From contig NZ_JAGQEE010000001.1 of NCBI RefSeq assembly GCF_018304945.1, positions 1,178,001 through 1,242,000 of the forward strand: a DNA stretch of 64,000 bases, written 5' to 3'. Positions 1-9,092 of this stretch are shown piece after piece (positions within the stretch are counted from its first letter, which is position 1; each line of letters opens with the position of its first letter). The translations under genes were made by a program, and so were the position numbers. Below the pieces are notes generated by a model. The model ran no database searches. It saw only the letters and a list, made by a program, of their open reading frames with translations, and had not been told where the DNA came from. Source of the DNA: Collimonas humicola. GTDB taxonomy: Bacteria; Pseudomonadota; Gammaproteobacteria; Burkholderiales; Burkholderiaceae_D.

Positions 1-830
1 CCGGCGCCAACCAGCGTGGCCAGCTTGTTGCGTTGCAGATTGATGGATTCGGTCACGCTCAGCAAATCGGCTTCCGCCATGGCGCGCCGCGCCAGTACTT
101 GCTTGACGCTGCCCTGGGTTTCCAGGCCATTGATACGCCGTTGCTCGAACAGATCGTAGGTTTCGCGGCGCACCTGCAACGCCGCCTCGGCGGTATCGCG
201 CTGGCTCAGCAGCCGTTCGAATTCGGCATAGGCGGCGGCAATCGAGGTCGACAAGGTAATCCTGGCCTGTGCTGCATCGGCGCGCGCGGCTTCCAGCTCC
301 GACGTGGCGGCGGCCAGCGCGGCGCGGTTCTTGCCCCAGAAATCGATTTCATAGCTGAAATTGAGGGTGGCGCTGCCTTCGCTGTTATAACCCTGTGGCA
401 CGAACTCTGCCGGCACGCCATTGTTGTAGCTCTGCTTCAAATAGTTGACCGAGGCATTCGCGGCGACTTGCGGCAGCAAGGCGGCGCCCTGCTGCTGCGC
501 ACTGCCCTCCGCTTTCAGCAGCCGCGCCTGCGCCGCGGCCAGCGATGGCGCGCCTTGCAAGCCTTCGCCGATCAGCGCATCCAGCTGCTTGTCGCCGTAG
601 ACGCTCCACCACTTGTCGTCCGGCCAGGCGATTGCATTGCCGGCTAGCTGCTCTGAAGCCTGGTAAGCAGCGATCTCCTTCGGTTCGGCACGCGGGCCGA
701 TTTCTGAGAATTGCGCACAGCCGCTGAGGGTGAACGCCAGCACGCACAGGCTGGCGATCCCGCGCAGCGCAGGCGCCAGATACGGCGAGAAGTGTGGGGA
801 AAAGCGAGATCCTTGCATGAGAAAATCCAT
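1..830 (-). CDS. Outer membrane efflux lipoprotein, NodT/OprM family (C-terminus beyond window)
   Basis: The outer-membrane channel of a tripartite efflux pump (TolC/OprM superfamily, NodT subfamily). The frame stays open from the start to the left edge, about 276 codons of a family usually 460-500 residues long. The N-terminus carries a lipoprotein signal with lipobox LSGC, putting the lipidated Cys at residue 38 (ATG at 830) or 34 (in-frame ATG at 818); neither has a strong Shine-Dalgarno. Typical NodT segments follow, including a WPDDKWW motif and a helical repeat with YEIDFWGKNRAA. The gene is divergent from the TetR regulator at 964-1563 across a shared operator, so that regulator probably represses it. 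Adaptor and pump genes, if linked, lie left of the window. Family call firm; substrate unknown. Confidence 0.9.
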   Translation of the reverse strand, partial: MDFLMQGSRFSPHFSPYLAPALRGIASLCVLAFTLSGCAQFSEIGPRAEPKEIAAYQASEQLAGNAIAWPDDKWWSVYGDKQLDALIGEGLQGAPSLAAAQARLLKAEGSAQQQGAALLPQVAANASVNYLKQSYNNGVPAEFVPQGYNSEGSATLNFSYEIDFWGKNRAALAAATSELEAARADAAQARITLSTSIAAAYAEFERLLSQRDTAEAALQVRRETYDLFEQRRINGLETQGSVKQVLARRAMAEADLLSVTESINLQRNKLATLVGA

Positions 831-840
831 TCATAACTGA

Positions 841-882
841 ACTGTACGGTACAGTATAATATTGACTTTTGAACGTCGTCAA
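841..882 (-). promoter_or_regulatory. Promoter and palindromic operator of the efflux gene
   Basis: A 15-bp palindrome lies at 841-855 (arms ACTGTAC and GTACAGT around one central G). It overlaps a minus-strand -10 box TATACT (853-858), which is paired with TTGACG at 877-882 (18-bp spacing). This is where a repressor would block the efflux gene. The divergent TetR-family gene starts about 110 bp away, so autoregulated repression is the simplest inference. A possible plus-strand -35, TTGACT, lies at 862-867. Confidence 0.65.
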
Positions 883-963
883 GTAAAACTAGGCGCCGAC
901 AAACCCAAAAAGCAACGCACAAATACGGCGCTTTTGATGCCGTAAAACAGGAAAAATTGACAC

Positions 964-1563
964 ATGCGCAAGAAAAGCGAGGAACGGCGGCAGGCCATCA
1001 TCGATGTCGCGGCAGCGATCTTTAATGAAATAGGATTTGAACGAGCATCGATGTCGGAGATATCGGCGCGCCTGGGGGGATCGAAGGCGACCTTGTACAA
1101 CTACTTTTCGTCAAAAGAAGAGATCTTTGTCGAAACCATGCGCCAGCAGATCGGCCAGCACTATGAAGCGGTATTCGAGCAGCTGGTCGAGAACGACAAT
1201 CTGCGACTGACCCTGCAACGCCTGGGCGCCAAGTACCTGCAAGTGATCCTGATGCCGGAAGTGGTGTCGGTCAAGCGCCTGGTGCTGTCTCACGCCGAGC
1301 GCTGGGATATCGGCACGATGCTGTATGAGCGTGGCCCCAAACTCGGCTGGACCCGGGTCGCCAATTTCCTGAAGCGGGCAATGGACAAGCGGCAGTTGCG
1401 CACAGCCGACCCTTGGGTGGCTGCCTTGCAGTTGCGCGGGCTGGTGGAAACCGAGTGGATGGAAATCAGGATGCTGGGCGTGGTGACGGGGGCGACGCCG
1501 GACAAGATAAAGGCATCGACAGAGCGCGCCATCGATGCCTTCATGCGCATCTATGCGATTTGA
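964..1563 (+). CDS. TetR/AcrR-family transcriptional regulator
   Basis: A 199-residue one-domain repressor of usual TetR size. Residues about 8-55 form the N-terminal helix-turn-helix, with the family signature around GFERASMSEISARLGGSKAT followed by LYNYFSSKEEIF. The C-terminal helical part (about 80-195) would bind ligand and dimerise; it resembles the AcrR-type C-terminal domain with its VKRLVLSHAERW segment. It is divergent from an outer-membrane efflux gene and shares an operator-like palindrome with it, so it probably senses a pump substrate and derepresses efflux. The ATG at 964 has a weak AGGA about 11 nt upstream. The ligand cannot be predicted. Confidence 0.93.
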   Translation: MRKKSEERRQAIIDVAAAIFNEIGFERASMSEISARLGGSKATLYNYFSSKEEIFVETMRQQIGQHYEAVFEQLVENDNLRLTLQRLGAKYLQVILMPEVVSVKRLVLSHAERWDIGTMLYERGPKLGWTRVANFLKRAMDKRQLRTADPWVAALQLRGLVETEWMEIRMLGVVTGATPDKIKASTERAIDAFMRIYAI

Positions 1564-1566
1564 ATA

Positions 1567-1647
1567 GCGCCGGACAGCCACCGGCGCCGCTATCACTTCA
1601 ACTGCAAGCGAGAATAAAAAAAGCCGATCTTGCGACCGGCCTTTTTA
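1567..1647 (+). terminator. Hairpins ending the TetR gene, probably bidirectional
   Basis: Two stem-loops follow the TetR stop. The first (1567-1573 with 1581-1587, GCGCCGG/CCGGCGC) has no T-tract. The second, about 1615-1647, has an A-rich left flank, a GCCG/CGGC core and a TTTTT run on the right, so it can terminate the plus strand. Its A-run also gives a U-tract for aceB on the minus strand. Confidence 0.6.
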
Positions 1648-1691
1648 TCTTTCTGCGAGCGAGCGGCGCATCCGCCGCCAGCTACACTTAG

Positions 1692-3278
1692 TTAGATTTC
1701 CTCGTACAGCGGCAACGTCAGGAACTCGGCAAACGAAGCCGACGTCGACATTTCTTCAAAGATCCTGGCGGCGCGGTCGTAGGTAGCGCCATCGCCCACC
1801 AGCGCCTTGACCTTGGCCAGCTCTTCCGGAATCATCGCGACCACCATCTCTGCAGTCACCTTCTTGCCGTCTTCCAGCACGCCCTTGGCCGAGCGGATCC
1901 ACTGCCATACCTGCGCGCGGCTGATTTCCGCGGTAGCGGCATCTTCCATCAGGTTGTGGATAGGCACGCAACCGTTGCCGGCCAGCCAGGCGCCCAGGTA
2001 ATGGATGCCGACGTTGATGTTGTAGCGCAGGCCGGCTTCGGTGATCGGCGCTTCCGGCTTGAAATCGAGCAGGTCGGCGGCGCTGACGCTGACGTCCTCG
2101 CGCTGCTTGCCGATCTGGTTTGGCTTGTCGCCCAGCACTTTCTTGAATTCGGTCATGGCCAGCTCAACCAGGCCTGGATGGGCAACCCAGCCGCCGTCGT
2201 AGCCGTCGGTGGCATCGCGTGCCTTGTCGGTACGCACGCCGCCCATGGCGATTTCATTCTTTTCCGGATCGTTCTTGATCGGGATCAGTGCCGCCATGCC
2301 GCCGATTGCCGGCGCATTGCGCTTGTGGCAGGTCTTCAGCAGCAGCAATGCGTAGGAGCGCATGAACGGCGCAGTCATCGTCACCTTGGCGCGATCGGCC
2401 AGGCAGAAGTCCTTGTCCAGCTTGAACTTCTTGATGCAAGAGAAAATGTAATCCCAGCGGCCGGCGTTGAGACCGGAGCTGTGTTCGCGCAGTTCGTACA
2501 GGATTTCATCCATTTCGAAAGCGGCCAGGATGGTTTCGATCAGCACGGTGGCCTTGATGGTGCCTTGCGGCAGGCCGAGTTCGTTCTGGGTCATCACGAA
2601 GATGTCGTTCCACAGGCGCGCTTCCAGGTGCGATTCCATCTTCGGCAGGTAGAAGTAAGGACCGGCGCCGCGCGCCAGCTGTTCCTTGGCGTTGTGGAAC
2701 ATGAACAGGCCGAAATCGAAAATACCGCCGGAGACACGCTTGCCGTCGACCAGCACATGCTTTTCATCCAGGTGCCAGCCGCGTGGACGGACCACCAGGG
2801 TGGCGACCTTGTCGTTCAGCTTGTACGACTTGCCGTTCTGTTCCAGCGAAATGGTTTTGCGGATCGCGTCGCGCAGGTTGATCTGGCCGGTGATCTGGTT
2901 GTCCCAGACCGGCGAGTTGGAATCCTCGAAGTCGGTCATGTAGCTGTCCGCGCCGGAGTTGAAGGCGTTGATCACCATCTTGCGTTCGACCGGGCCGGTG
3001 ATTTCGACGCGGCGGCATTCCAGCGCCTGAGGAATCGGCGCGATCTTCCAGTCGCCGTTACGGATGTGCGCGGTTTCCGGCAAGAAGTCCGGGCGCTCGC
3101 CGGCGTCCAGGCGCTTGGCGCGCTCGACGCGCACTGCAAGCAATTCCTGACGGCGCGCTTCGAAAGCGCGGCTCAGCTTGGCCACCAGGGCCAGCGCATC
3201 GGGGGTCAGAATTTCGGCGTAGCCGGCTTCGATCGCGCCGTTGATTTCCATTCCTGCGGGCAGTGTCAGTTGCGTCAT
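1692..3278 (-). CDS. aceB: Malate synthase A
   Basis: Condenses glyoxylate and acetyl-CoA to malate in the glyoxylate bypass. The 528-residue length matches the A isoform. Active-site features are visible: Arg166 in VVRPRGWHL, Mg2+ ligands Glu248 (VLIETI) and Asp276 (AGRWDYIF), and the catalytic base Asp446 in [13 protein letters not shown]. The start is supported by AGGAG five bases before the ATG. Isocitrate lyase (aceA) is not in this window. A LysR-family gene is divergent, separated by a 278-bp AT-rich region, and may control aceB. Very confident in the function. Confidence 0.98.
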   Translation of the reverse strand: MTQLTLPAGMEINGAIEAGYAEILTPDALALVAKLSRAFEARRQELLAVRVERAKRLDAGERPDFLPETAHIRNGDWKIAPIPQALECRRVEITGPVERKMVINAFNSGADSYMTDFEDSNSPVWDNQITGQINLRDAIRKTISLEQNGKSYKLNDKVATLVVRPRGWHLDEKHVLVDGKRVSGGIFDFGLFMFHNAKEQLARGAGPYFYLPKMESHLEARLWNDIFVMTQNELGLPQGTIKATVLIETILAAFEMDEILYELREHSSGLNAGRWDYIFSCIKKFKLDKDFCLADRAKVTMTAPFMRSYALLLLKTCHKRNAPAIGGMAALIPIKNDPEKNEIAMGGVRTDKARDATDGYDGGWVAHPGLVELAMTEFKKVLGDKPNQIGKQREDVSVSAADLLDFKPEAPITEAGLRYNINVGIHYLGAWLAGNGCVPIHNLMEDAATAEISRAQVWQWIRSAKGVLEDGKKVTAEMVVAMIPEELAKVKALVGDGATYDRAARIFEEMSTSASFAEFLTLPLYEEI

Positions 3279-3556
3279 GCTCTACTCCTGTTTGTTCTAT
3301 GAATTGGTCTCTTCTACAGCCTGCGCCATGGTGCCATGGTGCAGTGCTACATTCCGCTTTTTACCATGTCGGCTATGCATAAACCCGAATGGCATTATCT
3401 AATTTTTACGCTATATAGTATATTTAAACTAAATCATCATAGGTTGAACGAATTATCATTTTATCTATGCGTTTTAGTCACAAGTGAGCTTACCACAGCT
3501 CCCTTTCCTCAAACCCAAGGCGGCAGCGCACTCAATCAAGGCAATGGACCAACGCA
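3279..3556. promoter_or_regulatory. AT-rich divergent region between aceB and a LysR gene
   Basis: This 278-bp gap is clearly AT-richer than its flanks, especially 3395-3480, where several TATA-like elements occur (for example CTATATAG at 3411-3418). It should hold both divergent promoters and a LysR site, but I cannot assign one unambiguous T-N11-A box. An 8-bp tandem duplication GCCATGGT lies at 3325-3340. No gene is apparent. Confidence 0.4.
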
Positions 3557-4462
3557 GTGGACCAGTTTAAGCAGATCTCTACCTTCGTCGAAGTGGCCGC
3601 CAAAGGCAGCCTGTCGGCCGCCGCGCGCGCCGAGGGGATCGCCCCGGCCATGATAGGAAGGCGGCTGGATGCATTAGAGGAACGCCTCGGTGTCAAGCTT
3701 TTGCAACGCACCACCCGCAAGATCGCCCTGACCAACGAGGGCGAAGCCTTCCTTGAAGACTGCCAGCGCATCCTGTCGGACCTGGAAAATGCCGAATCCG
3801 CGGTCTCGGAGCGCAGCGCCCACGCCAGCGGCCATCTGCTGATCTCGGCGCCGGCCGGCTTCGGACGGCAGCATGTGGCGCCGCTGATGCCCTCCTTCCT
3901 CACCGAGCACCGCGACGTTACCCTGACCCTCAACCTGAACGACCGCGTGGTCGACCTGATCGGCGAAGGCATCGACGTCGCCATCCGCATCGCCTCCTTG
4001 TCGGATTCCTCGCTGATCGGCGCCAAGCTGGCCGACAACAAGCGCATCGTGGTGGCCTCGCCCGCCTATATCAAACGGCACGGCAAACCGCTCACCGTGG
4101 ACGACCTGCAAAAGCACAACTGCCTGGCGATGAGCAGCGAAGGCAGCCAGCGCGGCTGGAGCTTCCGCCAGAACGGCAAGATCGTCACCGTCAGGGTAGC
4201 CGGCAACATGGTCTGCAACGACGGCCAGGTGCTGCACGACTGGGCGCTGGCGGGCAAAGGACTGGCGTGGCGCTCGATGTGGGAAGTCGGCAGCGAGATC
4301 GAATCCGGCAAGCTGGTGACGGTGCTGGATGAATTCGCCGCACCGGGCAACGATATCTATGCCGTTTTCGCGCAACGACGGCATTTGCCTTTGCGGATCC
4401 GGGTATTTGTCGATTTCTTGCGGCGCGCCTATGCCCAGCCCGAATATTGGCGCCACGGCTGA
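3557..4462 (+). CDS. LysR-family transcriptional regulator
   Basis: A 301-residue LysR regulator: N-terminal winged helix-turn-helix (residues 1-60; SLSAAARAEGIAPAMIGRRL, then LGVKLLQRTTRKIALT) and a C-terminal substrate-binding fold for effector sensing. It belongs to the large group with the ISAPAGFGRQHVAPLMPSFL-type domain start. The start codon is GTG at 3557; the ATG at 3544 is out of frame. It is divergent from aceB, so regulation of the glyoxylate enzyme is plausible but only inferred from position. Effector unknown. Confidence 0.92.
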   Translation: MDQFKQISTFVEVAAKGSLSAAARAEGIAPAMIGRRLDALEERLGVKLLQRTTRKIALTNEGEAFLEDCQRILSDLENAESAVSERSAHASGHLLISAPAGFGRQHVAPLMPSFLTEHRDVTLTLNLNDRVVDLIGEGIDVAIRIASLSDSSLIGAKLADNKRIVVASPAYIKRHGKPLTVDDLQKHNCLAMSSEGSQRGWSFRQNGKIVTVRVAGNMVCNDGQVLHDWALAGKGLAWRSMWEVGSEIESGKLVTVLDEFAAPGNDIYAVFAQRRHLPLRIRVFVDFLRRAYAQPEYWRHG

Positions 4463-4535
4463 CCGCCCTCCCCACTTTTTTCCGGGCTGATGTACAATGG
4501 CGCCCAGTTGCACGGTATTCTGCGTGCAGCACCCT

Positions 4536-4677
4536 CTCAAAGGGGAGTAGCTCCTGAACATCGGCACGGCACCTTATTGGCTGTCCAATGTTCTGCAAGG
4601 TAGTCGTCATCACGGAACAGGCACAACGCCTGCGCCCGGTTACCTTGGCAGCAGCGCTGTTGGGCAAGACCTTTGTC
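4536..4677 (+). promoter_or_regulatory. yybP-ykoY (manganese) riboswitch
   Basis: The leader of the TerC-family gene has the family's conserved blocks in order: AAAGGGGAGTAGC near 4540-4551, TCGTCATCACGG at 4604-4615, TTGGCAGCAGC at 4645-4655, and the closing GGGCAAGACCTTTG at 4662-4675. Members bind Mn2+ and turn on exporters or TerC/YkoY membrane proteins. About 100 nt separate the aptamer from the start codon. I see no strong T-tract terminator there, but a small GGTTA/TAACC hairpin (4746-4760) sits just ahead of the ribosome site, so translational control is possible. Confidence 0.88.
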
Positions 4678-4777
4678 AGCATGGATTCCATGCAGGCAAT
4701 GTGTCGCGTTTACTTCCCGCCACTCCTGTCGTTATCCATGCGTGAGGTTATTTGTTAACCCTGTTGGAGACTACTTT

Positions 4778-5500
4778 ATGGATTTTTCTGGTTTACTTTC
4801 AATGCTGGGCATGGCGGACTGGAATGCCGGCGCCTTCTTCGCCGCACTGGCGGCGATCGTCGTGATCGACCTGGTGCTGGCCGGCGACAACGCCATCGTG
4901 ATCGCGATGGCGGCGCGCAGCCTGCCCGACCACTTGCGCCGCAAGGCCATCATCTGGGGTACCGCGGGTGCGGTCGTCATGCGTGTGCTGATGACTATCG
5001 GCGTAGTCTGGCTGCTCAAGATACCTGGCCTGCTGCTGGTCGGCGGCCTGGCCTTGCTGTGGATTGCTTACCGCTTGCTGACGCAGTCGGATGACGGCGA
5101 AGCGCATGGCGTCAAAGCCACCACCATGGCGGCCGCATTGAAAACCATCATCATCGCCGACACCGTCATGGGCATCGACAATGTCCTGGGTGTCGCCGGC
5201 GCCGCCAAAGGCAGCATGGCGCTGGTGATTATCGGCTTGCTGATTTCTGTGCCTATCATGGTCTGGGGTTCGACCCTGGCGCTGAAGCTGATCGAACGCT
5301 TCCCGCTGACGATCTTCATCGGCGCAGCGATCCTGGTCTACACCGCGATGCACATGATCGTTACGGAACCGGTCCTGCAACCGTTCTGGGATAGCCTGCC
5401 CGGGCTGAACTATGCTGCTTACGTGCTGGGTTTTGTGGCGGTGCTGGGCGGCGGCTGGATGGTTTCGAAGCGACGCGATGGCGCCAAGGTCACTGAATAA
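4778..5500 (+). CDS. TerC/YkoY-family integral membrane protein
   Basis: A 240-residue membrane protein with about seven hydrophobic segments and the two TerC signature motifs, DLVLAGDNAIVIA (residues 31-43) and TVMGIDNVLGVAGAAKG, whose acidic residues are thought to handle metal ions. The family includes tellurite-resistance TerC and Mn2+-linked YkoY proteins implicated in Mn2+ export. The start is the ATG at 4778 after TTGGAGA, not the upstream in-frame codons that overlap the riboswitch. Preceded by a yybP-ykoY riboswitch and followed by a strong terminator, so it is a single-gene unit likely induced by Mn2+. Confidence 0.93.
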   Translation: MDFSGLLSMLGMADWNAGAFFAALAAIVVIDLVLAGDNAIVIAMAARSLPDHLRRKAIIWGTAGAVVMRVLMTIGVVWLLKIPGLLLVGGLALLWIAYRLLTQSDDGEAHGVKATTMAAALKTIIIADTVMGIDNVLGVAGAAKGSMALVIIGLLISVPIMVWGSTLALKLIERFPLTIFIGAAILVYTAMHMIVTEPVLQPFWDSLPGLNYAAYVLGFVAVLGGGWMVSKRRDGAKVTE

Positions 5501-5538
5501 AATCCAGGAATTGAGAAGTACGAGAGAAGTACGATATG

Positions 5539-5571
5539 AAAATCCCGCCTGGACACCAGGCGGGATTTTTT
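5539..5571 (+). terminator. Rho-independent terminator after the TerC gene
   Basis: Perfect 12-bp stem (5541-5552 with 5556-5567, core CCCGCCTGG/CCAGGCGGG), loop ACA, then a run of T on the plus strand. Four A residues on the left give a weak U-tract for the convergent fghA, which stops at 5577. Confidence 0.92.
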
Positions 5572-5576
5572 TCGGC

Positions 5577-6425
5577 TCAGGAGTCTGCCGACAGTATCCG
5601 CTGGTGGAAAGCCAGATGATCCTCCATCAAGGTCGAGATGAAGTAGTAACCGTGGTCGTATCCTGCATGACGGCGCAGCATCAAGCGCTGGCCCGCCCGC
5701 GCACAGGCTGCTTCAAACTGTTCCGGCAGCAGTTGCTCGGTCAGGAATTTGTCTCCCAGGCCCTGATCGATCAATATCTCTTGCGGAAACGGCCGCTGCA
5801 AACCCAGCATCAGCTGCGTCGCATCATAGTCGCGCCAGCCGGCCTGGTCCGCTCCCAGATAATGGCCGAATGCCTTTTTCCCCCACGGACATTGGCTAGG
5901 CGCGGCAATCGGCGCAAAGGCCGACACCGAGCGAAACACATCCGGATTGCGCAAGGCCAGCACCAGCGCGCCATGGCCGCCCATCGAGTGGCCAAAGACG
6001 CCGATATTGCCGGCCTGCGCCGGAAACTCTCGGATCACGGTTTGCCGCAGCTCATGCAATATATAGGAGTACATCCTGAAATGCTGCGCCCACGGCGCCT
6101 GCGTCGCGTCCAGATAGAAGCCGGCGCCATTGCCGAAATCCCAGCTGTCGCCCGCGCCGTCTATGCCGGTGTCGCGCGGGCTGGTGTCCGGCGCCACCAG
6201 CATGATGCCGTGCTGCGCTGCATAGCGCTGCGCCCCGGCCTTGATCATGAAAGTCTCTTCAGTGCAGGTCAGCCCTGCCAGGAAAAACAGCAGCGGCACC
6301 GGCCCCAGCCTGGCCTGCGGCGGCTGGTACACGGAAAACCGCATGGGCAGGCCGATCTCGGCCGACGCGTGACGGTAGAATCCCTGCGTACCGCCGAAAC
6401 AGGCATGCTCGCTGAGGATTTCCAT
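5577..6425 (-). CDS. fghA: S-formylglutathione hydrolase
   Basis: Hydrolyses S-formylglutathione to formate and glutathione, the last step of glutathione-dependent formaldehyde removal. Esterase-D type alpha/beta hydrolase of 282 residues, close to the usual 278-285. The triad is visible: Ser147 in GHSMGGHGAL, Asp225 in GLGDKFL, His258 in HAGYDHGYYF; the oxyanion segment LAGLTCTEETF is also present. The start overlaps the stop of frmA by one base (TGATG), giving translational coupling with the dehydrogenase that makes its substrate. Confidence 0.97.
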   Translation of the reverse strand: MEILSEHACFGGTQGFYRHASAEIGLPMRFSVYQPPQARLGPVPLLFFLAGLTCTEETFMIKAGAQRYAAQHGIMLVAPDTSPRDTGIDGAGDSWDFGNGAGFYLDATQAPWAQHFRMYSYILHELRQTVIREFPAQAGNIGVFGHSMGGHGALVLALRNPDVFRSVSAFAPIAAPSQCPWGKKAFGHYLGADQAGWRDYDATQLMLGLQRPFPQEILIDQGLGDKFLTEQLLPEQFEAACARAGQRLMLRRHAGYDHGYYFISTLMEDHLAFHQRILSADS

Positions 6426-7531
6426 CAGTAGATCACCACCGAACGGATCGACTCGCCGCTTTTCATCAGGTCGAAGCCTTCATTGATGCGCTCCAGCGGC
6501 AGACGGTGTGTGATCAGGTCGTCGATATTCAGCTTGCCGTCCATATACCAGTCGACGATTTTCGGCACGTCGGTGCGGCCGCGGGCGCCGCCGAAAGCCG
6601 AGCCCTTCCAGACCCGGCCGGTGACCAGCTGGAATGGCCGGGTGCTGATTTCCTGGCCGGCGGCGGCGACGCCGATCACGATCGACTGGCCCCAGCCCTT
6701 GTGGCAGCATTCCAGCGCCTGCCGCATGGTAGTCGTGTTGCCGATGCATTCGAAGCTGTAGTCGGCGCCGCCGTCGGTCAGTTGCACGATGGCGTCGACC
6801 ACGTTCTCTACTTCGGCCGGATTGATGAAATGCGTCATGCCGAACTTGCGCGCCATCGCTTCGCGCGCCGGATTGATGTCGACGCCGATAATCTTGTCGG
6901 CGCCCACCATGCGCGCCGCCTGGATCACGTTGAGGCCGATGCCGCCGAGGCCGAACACCACGACATTGGCGCCCGCCTCGACCTTGGCGGTGAACAGCAC
7001 CGCGCCGACGCCGGTGGTGACGCCGCAGCCGATGTAGCAAACCTTGTCGAACGGCGCATCTTCGCGGATCTTGGCCAGGGCGATTTCCGGCACCACGATG
7101 TAGTTGGAAAAAGTGGAGGTGCCCATGTAGTGATAGATCGGCTTGCCGTCGATGGAAAAACGGCTGGTGGCGTCCGGCATCAGGCCGCGGCCCTGGGTCG
7201 AGCGTATCGACTGGCACAGATTGGTTTTCTGCGACAGGCAGAATTTGCATTGGCGGCATTCCGGCGTGTAGAGCGGAATCACGTGATCGTTCTTTTTCAG
7301 GCTCTTGACGTCAGGGCCGACATCGACCACCACGCCCGCCCCCTCATGGCCCAGGATGGATGGGAAGATGCCTTCCGGATCGGCGCCGGACAGGGTGTAG
7401 TAATCGGTATGGCAAATTCCGGTGGCCTTGATCTCCACCAGCACTTCGCCGGCGCGCGGGCCGCCCAGTTCGACTTCCTCGATGGTCAGTGGCTGACCGG
7501 CTTTCCATGCAATAGCTGCTTTGGTTTTCAT
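6425..7531 (-). CDS. frmA: S-(hydroxymethyl)glutathione dehydrogenase (class III alcohol dehydrogenase)
   Basis: Oxidises S-hydroxymethylglutathione, the spontaneous adduct of formaldehyde and glutathione, using NAD+. 368 residues as in the class III ADH family. Catalytic zinc ligands Cys40, His62 and Cys169 are present, as are structural zinc cysteines 92, 95, 98 and 106, and the NAD-binding GLGGIGL (194-200). First gene of a two-gene operon with fghA. No FrmR-type regulator lies beside it. The start is the ATG at 7531, preceded by GGTAAAGG. Confidence 0.97.
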   Translation of the reverse strand: MKTKAAIAWKAGQPLTIEEVELGGPRAGEVLVEIKATGICHTDYYTLSGADPEGIFPSILGHEGAGVVVDVGPDVKSLKKNDHVIPLYTPECRQCKFCLSQKTNLCQSIRSTQGRGLMPDATSRFSIDGKPIYHYMGTSTFSNYIVVPEIALAKIREDAPFDKVCYIGCGVTTGVGAVLFTAKVEAGANVVVFGLGGIGLNVIQAARMVGADKIIGVDINPAREAMARKFGMTHFINPAEVENVVDAIVQLTDGGADYSFECIGNTTTMRQALECCHKGWGQSIVIGVAAAGQEISTRPFQLVTGRVWKGSAFGGARGRTDVPKIVDWYMDGKLNIDDLITHRLPLERINEGFDLMKSGESIRSVVIY

Positions 7532-7619
7532 TTGATTGACCTTTACCGGTATTTCAGTATGTATTGGAATTGGGATTGGGGACTAAAGGATTATTCACTA
7601 AAGCTACCAGGCTTGCCAT

Positions 7620-8990
7620 TTATTCAGCGTCACGTATCTTGCTCAGGGCGTCATCGATGCGCTCCACCGGGATCACTTTCAAGCCTTCGATCTCTTGTTT
7701 CGGCGCGTTCGACTTGGGGATCATGGCGATCGAAAAGCCCAGCTTGGCGGCTTCCCGCAAACGCTCCTGGCCGCGCGGCGCCGGCCGGATCTCGCCGGCC
7801 AGGCCGACTTCGCCGAACACCACCAGCCCGCGCGGCAGCGGCCGGTTGCGCATGGAGGAATTGATCGCCAGCAGCACCGCCAGATCGGCCGCCGGTTCGG
7901 TGATCTTGACGCCGCCGACGGCGTTGATGAACACATCCTGGTCGAACGCTGCAATGCCGGCATGCCGGTGCAGCACCGCCAGCAGCATCGCCAGCCGGTT
8001 CTGTTCCAGCCCCACCGACAAGCGCCGCGCGTTCGGCACGTGCGAGGCGTCGACCAGGGCCTGGATTTCGACCAGCAAGGGCCGCGTGCCTTCCTGCGTC
8101 ACCATCACGCAGGAGCCCGGCACCTGGCTGTCATGCTGGGACAGGAACAGCGCCGACGGATTCGACACGCCCTTCAAACCTTTTTCGGTCATGGCGAACA
8201 CGCCGAGTTCATTGACGGCGCCGAAGCGGTTCTTGAATGCACGCACCAGGCGGAAACTGGAATGGGTGTCGCCTTCAAAGTAGAGCACGGTATCGACGAT
8301 ATGCTCCAGCACGCGCGGCCCGGCCAGCGCGCCTTCCTTGGTGACGTGGCCGACCATGATGATGGTGATGCCGGACTGCTTGGCGACCCGCGTCAGCTGC
8401 GCCGCGCATTCGCGCACCTGCGCCACGGAGCCCGGCGCCGAACTGAGCGCATCTGAATAGACGGTCTGGATCGAATCGATCACCGCCACCTCCGGCTTGT
8501 GATCGACCAGCGTGTTGAGGATTTTTTCCAGCTGGATTTCGGCCTGCAGCCGCAGGTCGCCGGCATCCACCGCCAGGCGCTTGGCGCGCAAGGCGATCTG
8601 TGCGCCCGACTCTTCGCCGCTGACGTACAGCACCTTCTTCACTTTCGACAGATTGGCCAGCGCCTGCAGCAGCAAGGTCGATTTGCCGATGCCCGGATCG
8701 CCGCCGATCAGCACCACGCCGCCGGCCACCAGGCCGCCGCCGAGCACACGGTCGAATTCCTCGATGCCGGTGCCGAAGCGCGGTACGTCGATCGCTTCGA
8801 TATCTGCAAGGGTCATCACCGGCGCGGTCTGCGCCAGGCCTTGGTGCTGGTTTGAAAAACGGTTGCCGACTGCTTCCACGATGGTTTCCACCAATGTGTT
8901 CCATTGCCCGCACGAGGGGCACTGGCCAGTCCATTTATTTGCGACGCCGCCGCATTCGGTACAGGTGTAGTTGGTTTTAGCTTTGGCCAT
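7620..8990 (-). CDS. radA: DNA repair protein RadA/Sms
   Basis: RecA-like ATPase helping branch migration during recombinational repair. 456 residues with the standard architecture: N-terminal C4 zinc finger (Cys10, 13, 24, 27), Walker A GGDPGIGKST at about 96-105, the RadA-specific KNRFG motif at 253-257, and a C-terminal Lon-protease-like domain (about 290-450) that is non-proteolytic in the family. Lies 102 nt downstream of alr on the same strand, an arrangement consistent with co-transcription. Confidence 0.97.
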   Translation of the reverse strand: MAKAKTNYTCTECGGVANKWTGQCPSCGQWNTLVETIVEAVGNRFSNQHQGLAQTAPVMTLADIEAIDVPRFGTGIEEFDRVLGGGLVAGGVVLIGGDPGIGKSTLLLQALANLSKVKKVLYVSGEESGAQIALRAKRLAVDAGDLRLQAEIQLEKILNTLVDHKPEVAVIDSIQTVYSDALSSAPGSVAQVRECAAQLTRVAKQSGITIIMVGHVTKEGALAGPRVLEHIVDTVLYFEGDTHSSFRLVRAFKNRFGAVNELGVFAMTEKGLKGVSNPSALFLSQHDSQVPGSCVMVTQEGTRPLLVEIQALVDASHVPNARRLSVGLEQNRLAMLLAVLHRHAGIAAFDQDVFINAVGGVKITEPAADLAVLLAINSSMRNRPLPRGLVVFGEVGLAGEIRPAPRGQERLREAAKLGFSIAMIPKSNAPKQEIEGLKVIPVERIDDALSKIRDAE

Positions 8991-9092
8991 TCGCTTCTAT
9001 AGTTTCATAAGGTGCGTACATAATTAATTTGTCCGCCTATTTATCGGCGCATTTTTTTCGATTTTTGTGGACGGCTTTTTATTGCCCAGCAC

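Noticed and set aside
1956-3302. 448-codon frame opposite aceB
   Set aside because: Complete overlap with malate synthase and no independent ribosome site or family match.
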